NCBI GenBank assembly: GCA_029961685.1
Contig: JARWKL010000012.1
Coordinates: 10,943,955-11,007,954 of the forward strand
Source of the DNA: Aristolochia californica
Taxonomy: Eukaryota; Streptophyta; Magnoliopsida; Piperales; Aristolochiaceae
Direction: 5' to 3'
DNA: 64,000 nt
Positions 9,801-18,940 of this stretch are shown here, in pieces. The number at the start of each line of letters is the position of its first letter. The first letter of the stretch is position 1. Made by a program: the position numbers and the translations under genes. Under the pieces are notes generated by a model that made no database searches, was not told the DNA's origin, and saw only the letters and a program-made list of their open reading frames with translations.

Positions 9801-9839
9801 TGCCATCAACATACGCCACCCACTCATGGTTGGCTTGTT

Positions 9840-10395
9840 GCTTCTTCCAGCAGTTACTGGACCGCAACACCGGATCTGACACATTTCTGCTGTCTCTCCC
9901 AGCAGCATCGGATCTGGCATCTCCTTGCTGCTTCTCCGAGTAGTTCCTGGAAAGCAGCACTGGATCTGGTGCCTGTCTGTTGTCTCTCCCAGCAGCACCG
10001 GAACTGGTGCCTCCCTGCTGCCTTTCCCAGCAATTTCTAGAAAGCAGCACCGAATCTAGCGCCTCTCTACTGTCTCTCCCAGTAGAACCGGAACTGGTGC
10101 CTCCCTGCTGCCTTTCCCAGTAATTTCTGGAAAACAGCACCAGATCTGGTGCCTCTCTGCTATTTCTCCCAGTAGCACTTGAACTGGCGCCTCCCTGTTG
10201 CCTCTCCCAGCAGTTCCAGGAAAGCAGCACCTGATCTACCGCCTCTCTGCTGTCTCTCCCAACAGAACCGGAACTGGCACCTCCCCGCTGCCTTTCCTAG
10301 GAGTTCCTGGAAAGCAGCACCGGATCGGGCGCCATTCTACTGTCTCTCCCAGCAGTACCAGAACTGTCACCTCCCTACTACCTTTACCAGCTGAT
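9840..10395 (-). repeat. 90-bp coding minisatellite in Gypsy gag, copy 1 (about 6 units)
   Basis: Exact 90-bp spacing of equivalent boxes at 9901, 9991, 10081, 10171, 10261 and 10351. Translated on the minus strand, each unit is 30 residues: CWERQQGGTSSG, then GRDSREA, then a DPVLLSRN-like end. The period is a multiple of three, so repeat-number change keeps the frame. Confidence 0.9.
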
Positions 10396-10739
10396 CCTGA
10401 TCTTGGCACCTCCTTGCGAACTTTCTCCATTCGCAAGGGCACTCTCGCATAGGGTGAGTCTTGCCCCCACTTCTTTTGCGATGGTCTTAAAATTTTCGTC
10501 CACTTTCTGGATTTTAGTTCGCATCACTGTCATGGCACTATGTACCTTGTCCTCAAACCTTTGGAACCAGTTAGGGACAGGGTGTAGGCCATGCACAATG
10601 TCACATGTACGAAATCCTCCAGTCTTGAAAGCTGATTTTCCAAGCTAACAAGCCTGGACTTGAAATCACCAAAACGTAAATCATTTTCAGAGAGTGTCTC
10701 CATACCTTTTGTTGCTACATCTCCACTTGTGGACGCCAT
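10396..10739 (-). pseudogene. Gypsy gag-like N-terminal region, copy 1 (frameshifted)
   Basis: It starts MASTSGDVATKGMETLSEND at 10739, then a leucine-rich stretch (RLVSLENQLSRLEDF) that could form a coiled coil. The frame shifts near 10610, after which 'VPNWFQRFEDKVHSAM' and 'TIAKEVGARLTLCESALA' continue in another frame. Copy 3 reads the same region without the break. I recognise it as gag only by position between primer site and pol; no zinc knuckle is seen. Confidence 0.65.
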
Positions 10740-10750
10740 AGATGGAATGC

Positions 10751-10763
10751 TGCTCTGATACCA
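10751..10763 (-). other. Primer-binding site of Gypsy copy 1
   Basis: The minus strand reads TGGTATCAGAGCA, complementary to the 3' end of initiator Met-tRNA, two bases from the LTR end TGACA. Confidence 0.85.
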
Positions 10764-10765
10764 GT

Positions 10766-11021
10766 TGTCACGCATTGTTTGCTCTTTAAGTGTATAGAGA
10801 GAGTGAGTGGGTGGCCATGTAACATTGTTTTCTCAATACAAAGTTAGCATTATTCTTCCATTTCTTTGGTCTCTCCGTCGTTCTTTTGGCTTGCAACATC
10901 AAGTGTGGAGCTAAGGTGGAAGATCCATGAGACAAGGAGGCTGACTAGTTCTTCGAAAGAGCTAGGCAACACGGGGTAGATATTCTACTGGGCTAGATGG
11001 ACTTAGCCGGAATCTGACCGC
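10766..11021. mobile_element. Inverted Gypsy LTR junction: 8 bp of minus LTR joined to plus-strand R-U5 fragment
   Basis: TGTCACGC (10766-10773) is the expected minus-strand LTR terminus next to the primer site. At 10774 the sequence switches to the plus-strand LTR interior ('attgtttgctc...') and continues to 'gaatctgaccgc' at 11021, six bases short of the LTR end, where Copia copy 2 begins. A normal 5' LTR would have continued in the minus orientation, as it does in copy 3. Confidence 0.75.
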
Positions 11022-11187
11022 CATGATTCATGTATTTATTACTTATACTTTATGAATAAACCCTATGTTTACTCTTGGTCCAACACAAATGAATTTTCTG
11101 AAAATTAAAGTGCACATAAATATGAGAAAAAGCATCACATTAATTAAGAATTTCACTGAAATAACATTGTTCATACAATGAAAAAAT

Positions 11188-11750
11188 TTACATAATGAAA
11201 CCAAGTCCCATATTCACAACATGATCCTTGAATTTAAACGGTGGCATGCCCTTAGTCAACGAATCTGCGATCATTAAGTCAATGCTAACGTGCTCAATGA
11301 CCACTTTCTTTTCTTTAACACATTCTCTTATGGCCAAATACTTTATGTCGATGTGTTTACTTCGACTTCCACTTTTGTTGTTCTTGGCCATAAAAACAGC
11401 AGCTGAATTATCGCACTATATTCTTAATGGCCTAGAGATAGAATCCAAAATTCTAAGCCCAGAAATAAAACTCTTAAGCCATATACCATGTGAAGTAGCC
11501 TCAAAAAAGGAAACTAACTCGGCTTCCATAGTCGACGTGGCGGTCAAAGTCTGTTTGGCACTCCTTCATGATATTGCACCACTGGCCATCAAGAAAATGT
11601 ATCCTGATGTTGATTTGCGGGAATCAATACAGCCAGCAAAGTCAGAATCTGAGTAACCAATGACTTTTAAATTGTTTGTCCGCCTATACATCAACATGTA
11701 GTCTTTGGTTCCTTGAAGGTACCTCATTACTTTCTTTGCAGCTATCCAAT
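11188..11750 (-). pseudogene. Copia RNase H, copy 2
   Basis: The C-terminal end reads SGSRSKHIDIKYLAIRECV, KEKKVVIEHVSIDLMIADSL and TKGMPPFKFKDHVVNMGLG, ending at TAA 11188-11190. This is the conserved tail of Copia RNase H. The upstream part with the DNSAA-type motif lies in a different frame between 11380 and 11750, so at least one frameshift is present. Confidence 0.82.
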
Positions 11751-12698
11751 GGTATAACCTGGGATTATCCGATATCGCCCCAACATTCCAACAGCAAATG
11801 CAATATCAGGTCTTGTGCAGACTTGAACATACATTAGGCTTCCAACAGTAGAAGCATATGGAATACCCTTCATTTGTTCCCTTTCAAAGTCGTTCTTCGG
11901 GCATTGGTTCAAATTGAACCTATCATCCTTCACAATGGGAGCTACACTTGGTGAACAACTCTTCATCTGAAATCTCACTAACACTGTATTAATACAGGTT
12001 TCCTGAGACAAACCTAAGATACCTCAAAATCTGTCTCTATGAATCTTAATGCCAATGACATAAGATGCCTCACCCATATCCTTCATATCAAAATTGTTAG
12101 AGAGAAATTGTTTCACCTCATGTAGAAAACCCTTATCATTGGTTGCTAGCAAAATGTCATCCACATATAAAACAAGAAAATAGATTTTACTCCCACTGAC
12201 CTTTTGGTATATACAATGATCCATAATGTTTTCTACAAAACCGAATGAAGAAATTACATTATGGAATTTCAAATACCATTGGCGGGATGCTTGTTTTAAT
12301 CCATATATTGACTTTTTTAACTTGCAAAAAAATTGGTCACCATCACTAGAGGGGAATCCTTCAGGTTGTTTCATGTAAACCTCCTCCTCTAGATCTCCAT
12401 TGAGAAATGCCATTTTCACATCCATTTGTTGCAACTATATGTCAAAATGGGCTACTAATGCCAAAATTATGCGCATGGAATCTTTCTTAGATACAGGAGA
12501 AAAAGTTTCTTTGTAACCAATTCCTTCTTTCTGAGTGAATCCCTTAGCAATGAGTCTTGCCTTGTATCGCTCAATGTTGCCTATTGAGTCTTTCTTTGTT
12601 TTAAAGACCCATTTACATCCAATGGCTTTAAATCCACTAGGCAACTCAACAAGATCCCAGACTCCATTACTCTTCATAGAATTCATCTCTTCCTTCAT
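11742..12698 (-). pseudogene. Copia reverse transcriptase, copy 2
   Basis: Three minus-strand segments: 12698-12435 ([33 protein letters not shown]); 12434-12024 with QMDVKMAFLNGDLEEEVYM, LKKSIYGLKQASRQWY and the catalytic LYVDDILLATND; and 12011-11742 (SQETCINTVLVRFQMKSC, GSLMYVQVCTRPDIAF). The TGA at 12024-12026, just after HRDRF, matches the stop in copy 1 exactly. A further stop lies between FDI and QQMDV near 12435. Confidence 0.9.
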
Positions 12699-12983
12699 GG
12701 CATTGTACCATAATTATGATTCTTTGCAACTGATGGCTTCTGAAAAATACATGGGATCATTTGCAGTTCCAATGTCAGATTCTTACAGATACAGAATATA
12801 ATCATCAGGAATTGTAGATCTCCTGAGTCTAGTAGATCTTCTTAATGTAGAACCATCATTTTCCTGAGAAGTAAGTGGTTCAACTATTTGTTCAAAAGTG
12901 CTTGGCAACTCTTGAAGTACCTGATCTACCGAAATGTTGTCAGCATTTTGTGGAACTTCAATGATTGATTGTTTAACACCAAT

Positions 12984-14183
12984 TTATACGTGAGGGGTGC
13001 TGTGAAGAATAACCAAACTATCACTTGAGGTGGAAGGTTGAGATTCTGAATAATCCTTCTCAAAAACTACGTTCCGAGTTGGATTCCTCCCACTGATCAA
13101 GTCATTTTCAAGAAATTTTGCATTTCTTGATTCCACAATCCTAGTGTTGTGAGATGGACAATAAAATTTGTAACCTTTAGACCTTTCAGCATATCCAATG
13201 AAATACCCACTAATGGTCCTTGGGTCCAACTTCTTCTCTTGTGGATTATAAATTCTCACTTCAGACGGGCATCCCCAAACGCGCATATGTCACAAACTCG
13301 GTTTCCAACCTTTCCATAATTCAAATGGTGTTTTTGGAACAACCTTGGTTGGAACTCGGTTTAATATATACACTGCCGTCTTAAGTGCTTCAGGCCACAA
13401 GGATCTAGGAATATTGGAGTTGCTAAGCATACTCTGCACCATGCCTAATAATGTTCGGTTTCTTCTTTCTACTACACCATTTTGGTCTAGAGAACCAGGC
13501 ATGGTATATTGGGCAACAATCCCATGTTCTTGAAGAAACTTTGCAAATGGCCCAGGTGCTTGTCCATTCTCTGTGTATCTACCATAGTATTCTCCACCTC
13601 TATCTGATCTCACGATCTTAATTTGCTTACCGCATTGTGTCTCTACTTCAGCCTTAAAGATCTTAAAGGCATCTAATGCTTCATACTTGTTATAGAGCAT
13701 GTAGAGATACATGTATCGTGAGGAATCATCTATAAAAGAGATGAAGTATTTCTGGCCATGTGAGTCCATGTCTGGACTACATATATCAGTATGTATGATC
13801 TCTAATATGGTTGAACTCTTATTGGCACCTTTTTTTGACTTGTTAGTCTGCTTTCCCTTAATGCAGTCTACACAAGTCTCAAAATCAGTATAATCCAGAG
13901 TATTAAATACCCCTTCATTCACTAATCTTTTAATTCTATCTATGGAGATATGACCTAATCTTCGGTGCCATAATGTAGAGGAATCCTCATTAATAACACC
14001 TCTTTTATGACCAGTGTGAACATGCAGTGAACCGTAAGTGGCCTTGTGTTGTAAATTAATGCTATAAAGACCATCAGACAATGTACCATTCCCAACACAA
14101 TCAGAATTATAATATAAACTGAAGGATGAGTCTAAAAAGTTAAAAGAATATCCATAAGGTACAAGCCTTGAAACTGAAATCAA
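12984..14183 (-). pseudogene. Copia integrase, copy 2 (core intact)
   Basis: An uninterrupted 297-residue frame (14183-13290) holds the whole catalytic unit: HHCC finger ([10 protein letters not shown] ... [10 protein letters not shown]), first Asp in [16 protein letters not shown], second Asp in [15 protein letters not shown], Glu in [15 protein letters not shown]. The C-terminal segment 13286-12984 (VRIYNPQEKKLDPRTISGYF, IGYAERSKGYKFYCPSH) is separated by a stop. This is the best-preserved pol domain in the window, but it sits in a polyprotein broken on both sides. Confidence 0.9.
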
Positions 14184-14219
14184 GTTTCTGGAGAAACTTG
14201 GAACATAAAAGGTCTTTTC

Positions 14220-15070
14220 TTATTTTAAAACAAAGCCACTACTTAAAGTTAAATAGCAAGTTCCTATAGCTTCCACATGTGAGCTCATCTGATCTCCTGA
14301 GAATATGTGATGCTCACTTCCCACTGGTTTCCTCAGGTTTTGCAAACCCTGCAAGGAATTCGAGATGTGGATTGTTGATCCAGAATTAATCCACCAAGTG
14401 TAATTATTGACATTAACCATTTTAGATTCATAACAATCAAATGAGGTTGGAATATCTTTGTCCTTTCCATGTGTTGCCAGCATGATACTTTCTCCTTGTT
14501 CCATCACCAATCTCCCTTCCTCTTGAACACACATGGTCAAAAGTTCATTAACTGACCATTTATCTTTGCGTGTTATACGAGATTTTCAAGGGTCCATATT
14601 GGTGCGGAAGGGAATTCAGGATGTAATGCACCACGAAGGATTCTGACATATCAACCTCGAAATTTTTTAATTGAGCCACGCAATATCCCTCATTTGCATG
14701 ATGTGCTCACGCACACCTCTCATACTGGTGTGCTTTAGGGATGAGAACTTCATGATTAGGTTGTTTGCTAATGCCTTATCTGAAGTGACAAATTGAGCAT
14801 CAATGGCTTTCAACAAGTATTTGACATTGTCTTACTGCTCAACAGAACCACGAATACGAGCAGCAATTTTAGTCTTAATGAACATTACACAGAGGCGATT
14901 AGATCGCTCCCATCATTCATAAAGTGTAATTTCAGCTGCAGTGCTGGTATTAGTAATTACGGGTGGTTCGTCTTTCCTTATAGCATAATCTATGTCCATC
15001 CACCCTAAATGAAGAAGTATTCTCTCTTTCCAGACGTTATAGTTATCTCCCTTAAGATCAGGGATATCAC
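14220..15070 (-). pseudogene. Copia gag and protease, copy 2 (protease active site changed)
   Basis: The minus strand shows the gag N-terminal region between about 15070 and 14700, with several stops, then a stretch of about 220 bp absent from copy 1 (EGRLVMEQGESIMLATHGK and DIPTSFDCYESKMV), and the protease motif as WWINSGSTIHISNSLQG. The catalytic Asp of the usual D-S-G triad is Asn here, while copy 1 keeps Asp, so copy 2 protease would be inactive even if translated. Confidence 0.8.
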
Positions 15071-15099
15071 AACGAATATCAGAGAAATGTGCAGGTTGT

Positions 15100-15900
15100 A
15101 CAACTGCATAAAATTACAAATTACATGTTGATGTTAAAACTGAGGCCTGAATAAAATATCATGCTTTACCAATGTAAATCATGATTAAAAATCAAAACAT
15201 TGCCTGTGGGCTAAATGTTTTTTAATTCAAGCAGATTCAATATTCTTTACGAGTAAACCTGATGATAAAACTATCAAATTATTTATGAATTCATAATTCC
15301 TGTGGGTAAATTATGAATAATTTGATATTTTATCCTAATTAATATACTCAAATATAATAAAAATTTCTGTGGGATAAAATTTATTATATTAAGTATAATT
15401 AATTACAATTAATTTCTATTTTTTATTTATGATAAAACTATCAAATTATTTATGAATTCATAATCCCTGTGGGTAAATTATGAATAACTTGATATTGTAT
15501 CCTAACTAATAAACTCATATATAATAAAAATTCCTGTGGGATAAAATTTATTATATCAAGTAAAATTAGTTACAATTAATGTCTAATATTCTTTATGTGA
15601 TCCTAATCGTAATAAATAATTTTTATTAAGTTAAAGATGTTGTGGCTACTCTCTAATTAATATAAATTATATTGATCACTAGACATTAAATCTCATAAAT
15701 GTATGAGAATAGCATGAATTGCATAACTGTAACTTACATTAACATGTTATCATTATGCACAAAATATTCTCATAAGATATGCATAATTAAAAACTATAAT
15801 ATTATGCATAACTTTAATTTCATGCATTTACATATATGCCAAAACAAGGATAAAAACTGTTATAGGAAATAAATCTACAATTTCCTATATACATAACAGC
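15100..15900 (-). other. AT-rich Copia leader, copy 2, with 167-180 bp duplication
   Basis: Same non-coding leader as in copy 1. The 'gataaaactatcaaa' box occurs twice, near 15262 and 15430. The acceptor-like TTTTATGCAG precedes the gag frame near 15100. Nothing else is recognised. Confidence 0.55.
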
Positions 15901-15903
15901 AGA

Positions 15904-15973
15904 TGGCCAGTGGCCTAATGGTCACTGGCACACATGAATATGCAACCGCGCGGGTTCAAATCCCACTGGCGCA
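15904..15973 (+). other. tRNA-like sequence inside Copia copy 2 leader
   Basis: Second copy of the tRNA-like segment: TGGCCTAATGG as A-box, GGTTCAAATCCCACTGGCGC as B-box and 3' end. It differs from the copy 1 version at a few bases, including the T-stem side, where 'ccgcgcggg' is nearer to a pairing stem. The acceptor stem remains defective. Confidence 0.6.
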
Positions 15974-16566
15974 AAATCAATAAAAGTACCGAGTCGGCTC
16001 GGTCTAGGAACGGCGAACCAACTCAACTGTTTTTTTTTCTTCGAGTCAACCCGACCTAAGTCATGATTGCCGAGTTGGAACGGCGAGTCGCAGAAGACTC
16101 ATCCCGTGCCAACTCAATGGTATTTACAAAAAAACCATATGAATTTAATTAACATGTTTCTACGCGTTGGAGTTCGTCTTCAACCTCCAGCTGCACGCAG
16201 AAGGAAAGTTCGTCGGCATTCCACCAACGTTCTTTCAAGTCATTGATGTTGGCAAACCTGTCGGAATGGTCGTCGGCGTCGGCGTTGTGGCTCCGACGCT
16301 CTAAGGCGTCACGAGAGAGCCGCCAACTGTCCCACACTGAGAGCGGATAGAGACTGTCGGCACCAGATGTTTTTATACAATGTCGACACCGGCAAACCAT
16401 GCGGAATGGTCACCGGCGCCGGCATCATGCTCGACGCTGGTTGTCGTCGATGCCAGAGCCCCGGCTCCCGCAACCAGTGAGCGCATAATTTGTTTTTAAA
16501 AAAAATAGAACAAAGACCGAAACAGAAACAAAGACTTATCGGAATCAAAACGCTGGATCAGAGGTC
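15974..16566 (-). other. Copia copy 2 leader
   Basis: Non-coding leader homologous to 6569-7160, with the same internally repeated GC-rich part. Short open frames on the minus strand overlap but resemble no known protein. Confidence 0.55.
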
Positions 16567-16579
16567 TGATCTGATACCA
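16567..16579 (-). other. Primer-binding site of Copia copy 2
   Basis: The minus strand reads TGGTATCAGATCA, close to the initiator Met-tRNA complement, just inside the 5' LTR. Confidence 0.8.
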
Positions 16580-16581
16580 AA

Positions 16582-16902
16582 CGTAAGCCTTAAACATGAA
16601 TTTCTAATAACAACAAGAAATTCATAATAAATTAAACGGAAGCTAAATCATACCTCTTTCCATATGCTTCAAATTTCGTTCTTTGTTCGGCACTTCCGAT
16701 CTCTGAGCACTCACGGCGATGGCTCAACTGAAGGGGCTTGAGTGACGAGACAGGGGACCCAAAAAAATAACTAAAGCCAACCTCCCATCAAGGTTATTCA
16801 TGACTTCGTGTTACCGAGGGAGTTGCAACTTTCGAAAGTTGCAACTGCCAGAAGTTTGAGACCACGTTAATGAGAAAACCATTTTTATGAGAAACGGTTA
16901 AA
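16582..16902 (-). mobile_element. 5' LTR of Copia copy 2 (about 320 bp)
   Basis: On the minus strand it runs from AACCGTTTCTCAT (16900) to TTAAGGCTTACG (16582). The terminal CA expected from the family has become CG, and the first few bases (TGTT) are lost where Gypsy copy 2 begins. It matches 1432-1732 and, in the other orientation, 1175-1425. Confidence 0.8.
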
Positions 16903-16910
16903 ATTTTGGC

Positions 16911-17507
16911 ATGAAAAATCAGCTTTCAAGACTGGAGGAGTTCGTACGTGACATTGCGCATGGCGTACACCATGTCCCTGACTGGTTCCAAAGGTTTGAG
17001 GACAACGTACATAGTGCCATGGTAGTGATGAGAACTAAAATCCAGAGAGTGGACGGAGATTTTAAGACCATCGCGAAAGAAGTGGGGGCAAGACTCACCC
17101 TATGCGAGAGAGCCCTTGCGAATGGAGAAGGTTCGCAAGGAGGTGCCAAGATCAGGATTTGCTGGGAGAGGCAACAAGGAGGCGCTAGTTCTGGTACTGT
17201 TGGGAGAGACATCAAAGAGGCACCAGATCCGGTGCTGCTTTCTAGAAACTGCTATGAAAGGCAGCAGGAAAGCGCCAGTTCTGGTACTGCTGGGAGAGAC
17301 AGCAAAGAGGCACCAGATCCGGTGCTACTTTGTAGAAACTGCTGTGAAAGGCAGCAGGGAGGCGCCAGTTCTAGTACTACTGGGAGACACAGCATAGAGG
17401 CACCAGATCCGATGCTGCTTTGTAGAAACTGCTGGGAAAGACAGCAGGGAGGCGCCAGTTCTGGTACTACTGGGAGAGACAGTAGAGAGGCGCCAAATCC
17501 GGTGTAG
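16911..17507 (+). pseudogene. Gypsy gag-like protein with 30-residue repeats, copy 2 (5' truncated)
   Basis: The open frame begins at a fortuitous ATG and reads ENQLSRLEEF-like sequence, VPDWFQRFEDNVHSAMVVM, TIAKEVGARLTLCERALANG, then four 30-residue repeats, and stops at 17505-17507. The LxxLExFVRD heptad pattern suggests a coiled coil. The N-terminal MASTSGDV segment seen in copies 1 and 3 is missing. No zinc knuckle or protease motif follows. Confidence 0.7.
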
Positions 17508-17515
17508 CATTCCAG
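17158..17515 (+). repeat. 90-bp coding minisatellite, copy 2 (4 units)
   Basis: The box 'ctggtact' (once 'ctagtact') recurs exactly at 17191, 17281, 17371 and 17461. Each unit encodes a CWERQQGGASSGT-like, GRDSKEAPDPVLL-like 30-residue block. Copies 1 and 3 have about six units, so the number varies. Confidence 0.9.
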
Positions 17516-17559
17516 TAATTGCTGGAAGAAGTAGCAAGCCAACCATGAGTGGGTGGCGT

Positions 17560-17866
17560 ATGGTGAAGGCGTGCAGATGAGGACGTCTGCATTATGGCGT
17601 TGGGAATATGAGACGAGAAGATTCTGGCTCGACAACAAATACTTCCATGCTAGCAAGCTCAGCCCGTAGCAAGCTCGGTGGCAAGTTTTTTTGGCCGAGT
17701 TTGACTTTGAGATGAGGTACAAGGTGGGGCAAGCCTATGTGGCTGTAGATACATTAAGCAGAAAAATGGATTCTGCTATGCCTTTTGATGGAGAAAAGGG
17801 CACAAGGGTATTTGCGCATATACAGCCACAACACCTGATTGCATTGCGGGAACACGCTCAGAATTC
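17560..17866 (+). pseudogene. RT-deletion junction and RNase H tail, Gypsy copy 2
   Basis: Just after the repeats, about 40 bp ('gaggacgtctgcattatggc' and 'tgggaatatgagacg') closely resemble the sequence directly before the 3' LTR in copies 1 and 3. The RNase H C-terminal motif follows (AEFDFEMRYKVG, DTLSRKMDSAMPFD). RT and the catalytic RNase H part are missing between gag and this point. Confidence 0.7.
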
Positions 17867-18860
17867 GTGCGTGCAACAGAGGCAGAGGCGCGTGTGGCGC
17901 TATGCAAACAGCGCTCAATAACCTCAATGTGTGATGCGGCAAGCAGCAGACCCTTCACGCGCATCATGCGCGATGAGGTAGCTGCTGCGCGAGACGGATA
18001 TATGCGCCGCACATGCGTTGGCACTTGCTTCACGCGCACCATGCGCGGGGCGGTAGCAGCAGAGCCTGATGAGGCGCACGACGCACACATAGATGCAGGA
18101 GACATGTGCTTTGTGCAAGGCATGCCTGCGCACATGCAGGACCGAATTCACACTAGACTTCATGAAGACGCCCAGGCCTACAGCATTGTGAAAGTTGCAA
18201 CCTTGGACGAGAGGAGAAGACCATGGCTTGACGATGGATTGCTCAAGACCAAAGGTAATCGACTTTATGTGCCTAAGTACGATAACCTACGGCGTGACCT
18301 CTTAAGGGAATGCCATGATACCTTGTGGAGAGGACAACCAGGCCAAAGATGGACGTTGGCCTTGTTCTCTGGCCAGTATTATTGGCTGGACATGGAGAGC
18401 AATGTGGAGGAGTATGTGTGCACATGTCTTATCTATCAACAAGATAAGATGGAACAAAGAAAGCCCAAAGGCTTGTTAGAGCCTTTTCCCATTCCAAAAT
18501 GGTTGTGGGAGTCTATTTATATGGACTTCATTTCTGGTTTGCGCAAGAAAAAAGGGCTTGGATCTATCATGGTAGTGGTGGACCAGGTTACGAAGCACGG
18601 AACATTTGTAACAGTGCCAAGTGATTGTACAGCAGAGGAGGCTGCTCGAGCATTCATGGCACAAGTGGTGAAGAACTGGGGCGTGCCCACAACGATCATC
18701 AGTGATCGTGACCCCAGATTCACAGGAAAATTCTGGACCGAGTTATTTAAACAATTGGGAATTACTGAAATTTTTTCCGCTAGTTTTCATCCCCAGACTG
18801 ACGGACAAATGGAGCTTATAAAGACCGAGAGGAACGCAAAAGGGGCAAGCCCCGGAGGAC
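17867..18860 (+). pseudogene. Gypsy spacer and integrase, copy 2 (longest open frame)
   Basis: The open frame runs on to 19255, but only the part up to about 18860 is element protein. Residues about 1-100 form the TR/MR-rich spacer (FTRIMRDEVAAARDGYMRR, FTRTMRGAVAAEPDEAHDAH). The zinc-finger region follows (RECHDTLWRGQPGQRWT, CTCLIYQQDK, with the last Cys changed to Tyr). The catalytic core is complete: MDFISGL (Asp), IISDRDPRFTGKF (Asp), SFHPQTDGQMELI (Glu). Beyond Glu the frame enters out-of-frame chromodomain sequence and then inverted LTR. Confidence 0.88.
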
Positions 18861-18940
18861 GCAATACTTGGCAAAGTGGTAGGGTCAACCAAAAAGCGAG
18901 GCAATATGGCAAGACACTGCCGAGTTGTAGCAATCTGAGA
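18820..18940 (+). pseudogene. Chromodomain remnant, Gypsy copy 2
   Basis: In a frame different from integrase the plus strand reads REERKRGKPRRTQYLAKW and then TRKRGNMARHCRV-like sequence. It matches copy 1 but is more decayed. It is cut at 18940 by the inverted junction with copy 3 LTR. Confidence 0.6.

Larger units (their letters stand above)
7353..10773 (-). mobile_element. Ty3/Gypsy chromovirus-type element, copy 1 (non-autonomous, 5' LTR lost)
   Basis: Minus-strand order: 8 bp of LTR end (10766-10773), primer-binding site (10751-10763), gag (10739-10396), 90-bp coding repeats (10395-9840), C-terminal RNase H fragment (about 9800-9600), spacer, integrase (about 9360-8585), remnant chromodomain (8572-8455), purine tract, and 3' LTR. 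IN after RH is the Ty3/Gypsy order, and the chromodomain marks the chromovirus branch. Protease and reverse transcriptase are absent. The 5' LTR is replaced by a plus-strand LTR fragment. Confidence 0.85.
11022..16902 (-). mobile_element. Ty1/Copia retrotransposon, copy 2 (degenerate; 3' LTR lost)
   Basis: Same family, order and orientation as copy 1, with a near-constant offset of about 9.1-9.2 kb through the pol region. On the minus strand: 5' LTR (16902-16582), primer-binding site (16579-16567), leader with tRNA-like insertion and 167-bp duplication, gag, protease, integrase, RT, RNase H. It stops at 11022, within the 3' untranslated region, so the 3' LTR and polypurine tract are gone. The 11022-11187 stretch is untranslated sequence. 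Confidence 0.9.
16911..18940 (+). mobile_element. Ty3/Gypsy element copy 2 (plus strand, no LTRs, truncated both ends)
   Basis: Same non-autonomous structure as copies 1 and 3, but on the plus strand. It starts within gag (first ~38 residues and the 5' LTR missing) directly against the Copia 5' LTR. It ends in the chromodomain remnant at 18940, where it meets the LTR of copy 3 in the opposite orientation. It contains the 90-bp repeats, RNase H tail, spacer and integrase. Confidence 0.85.
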
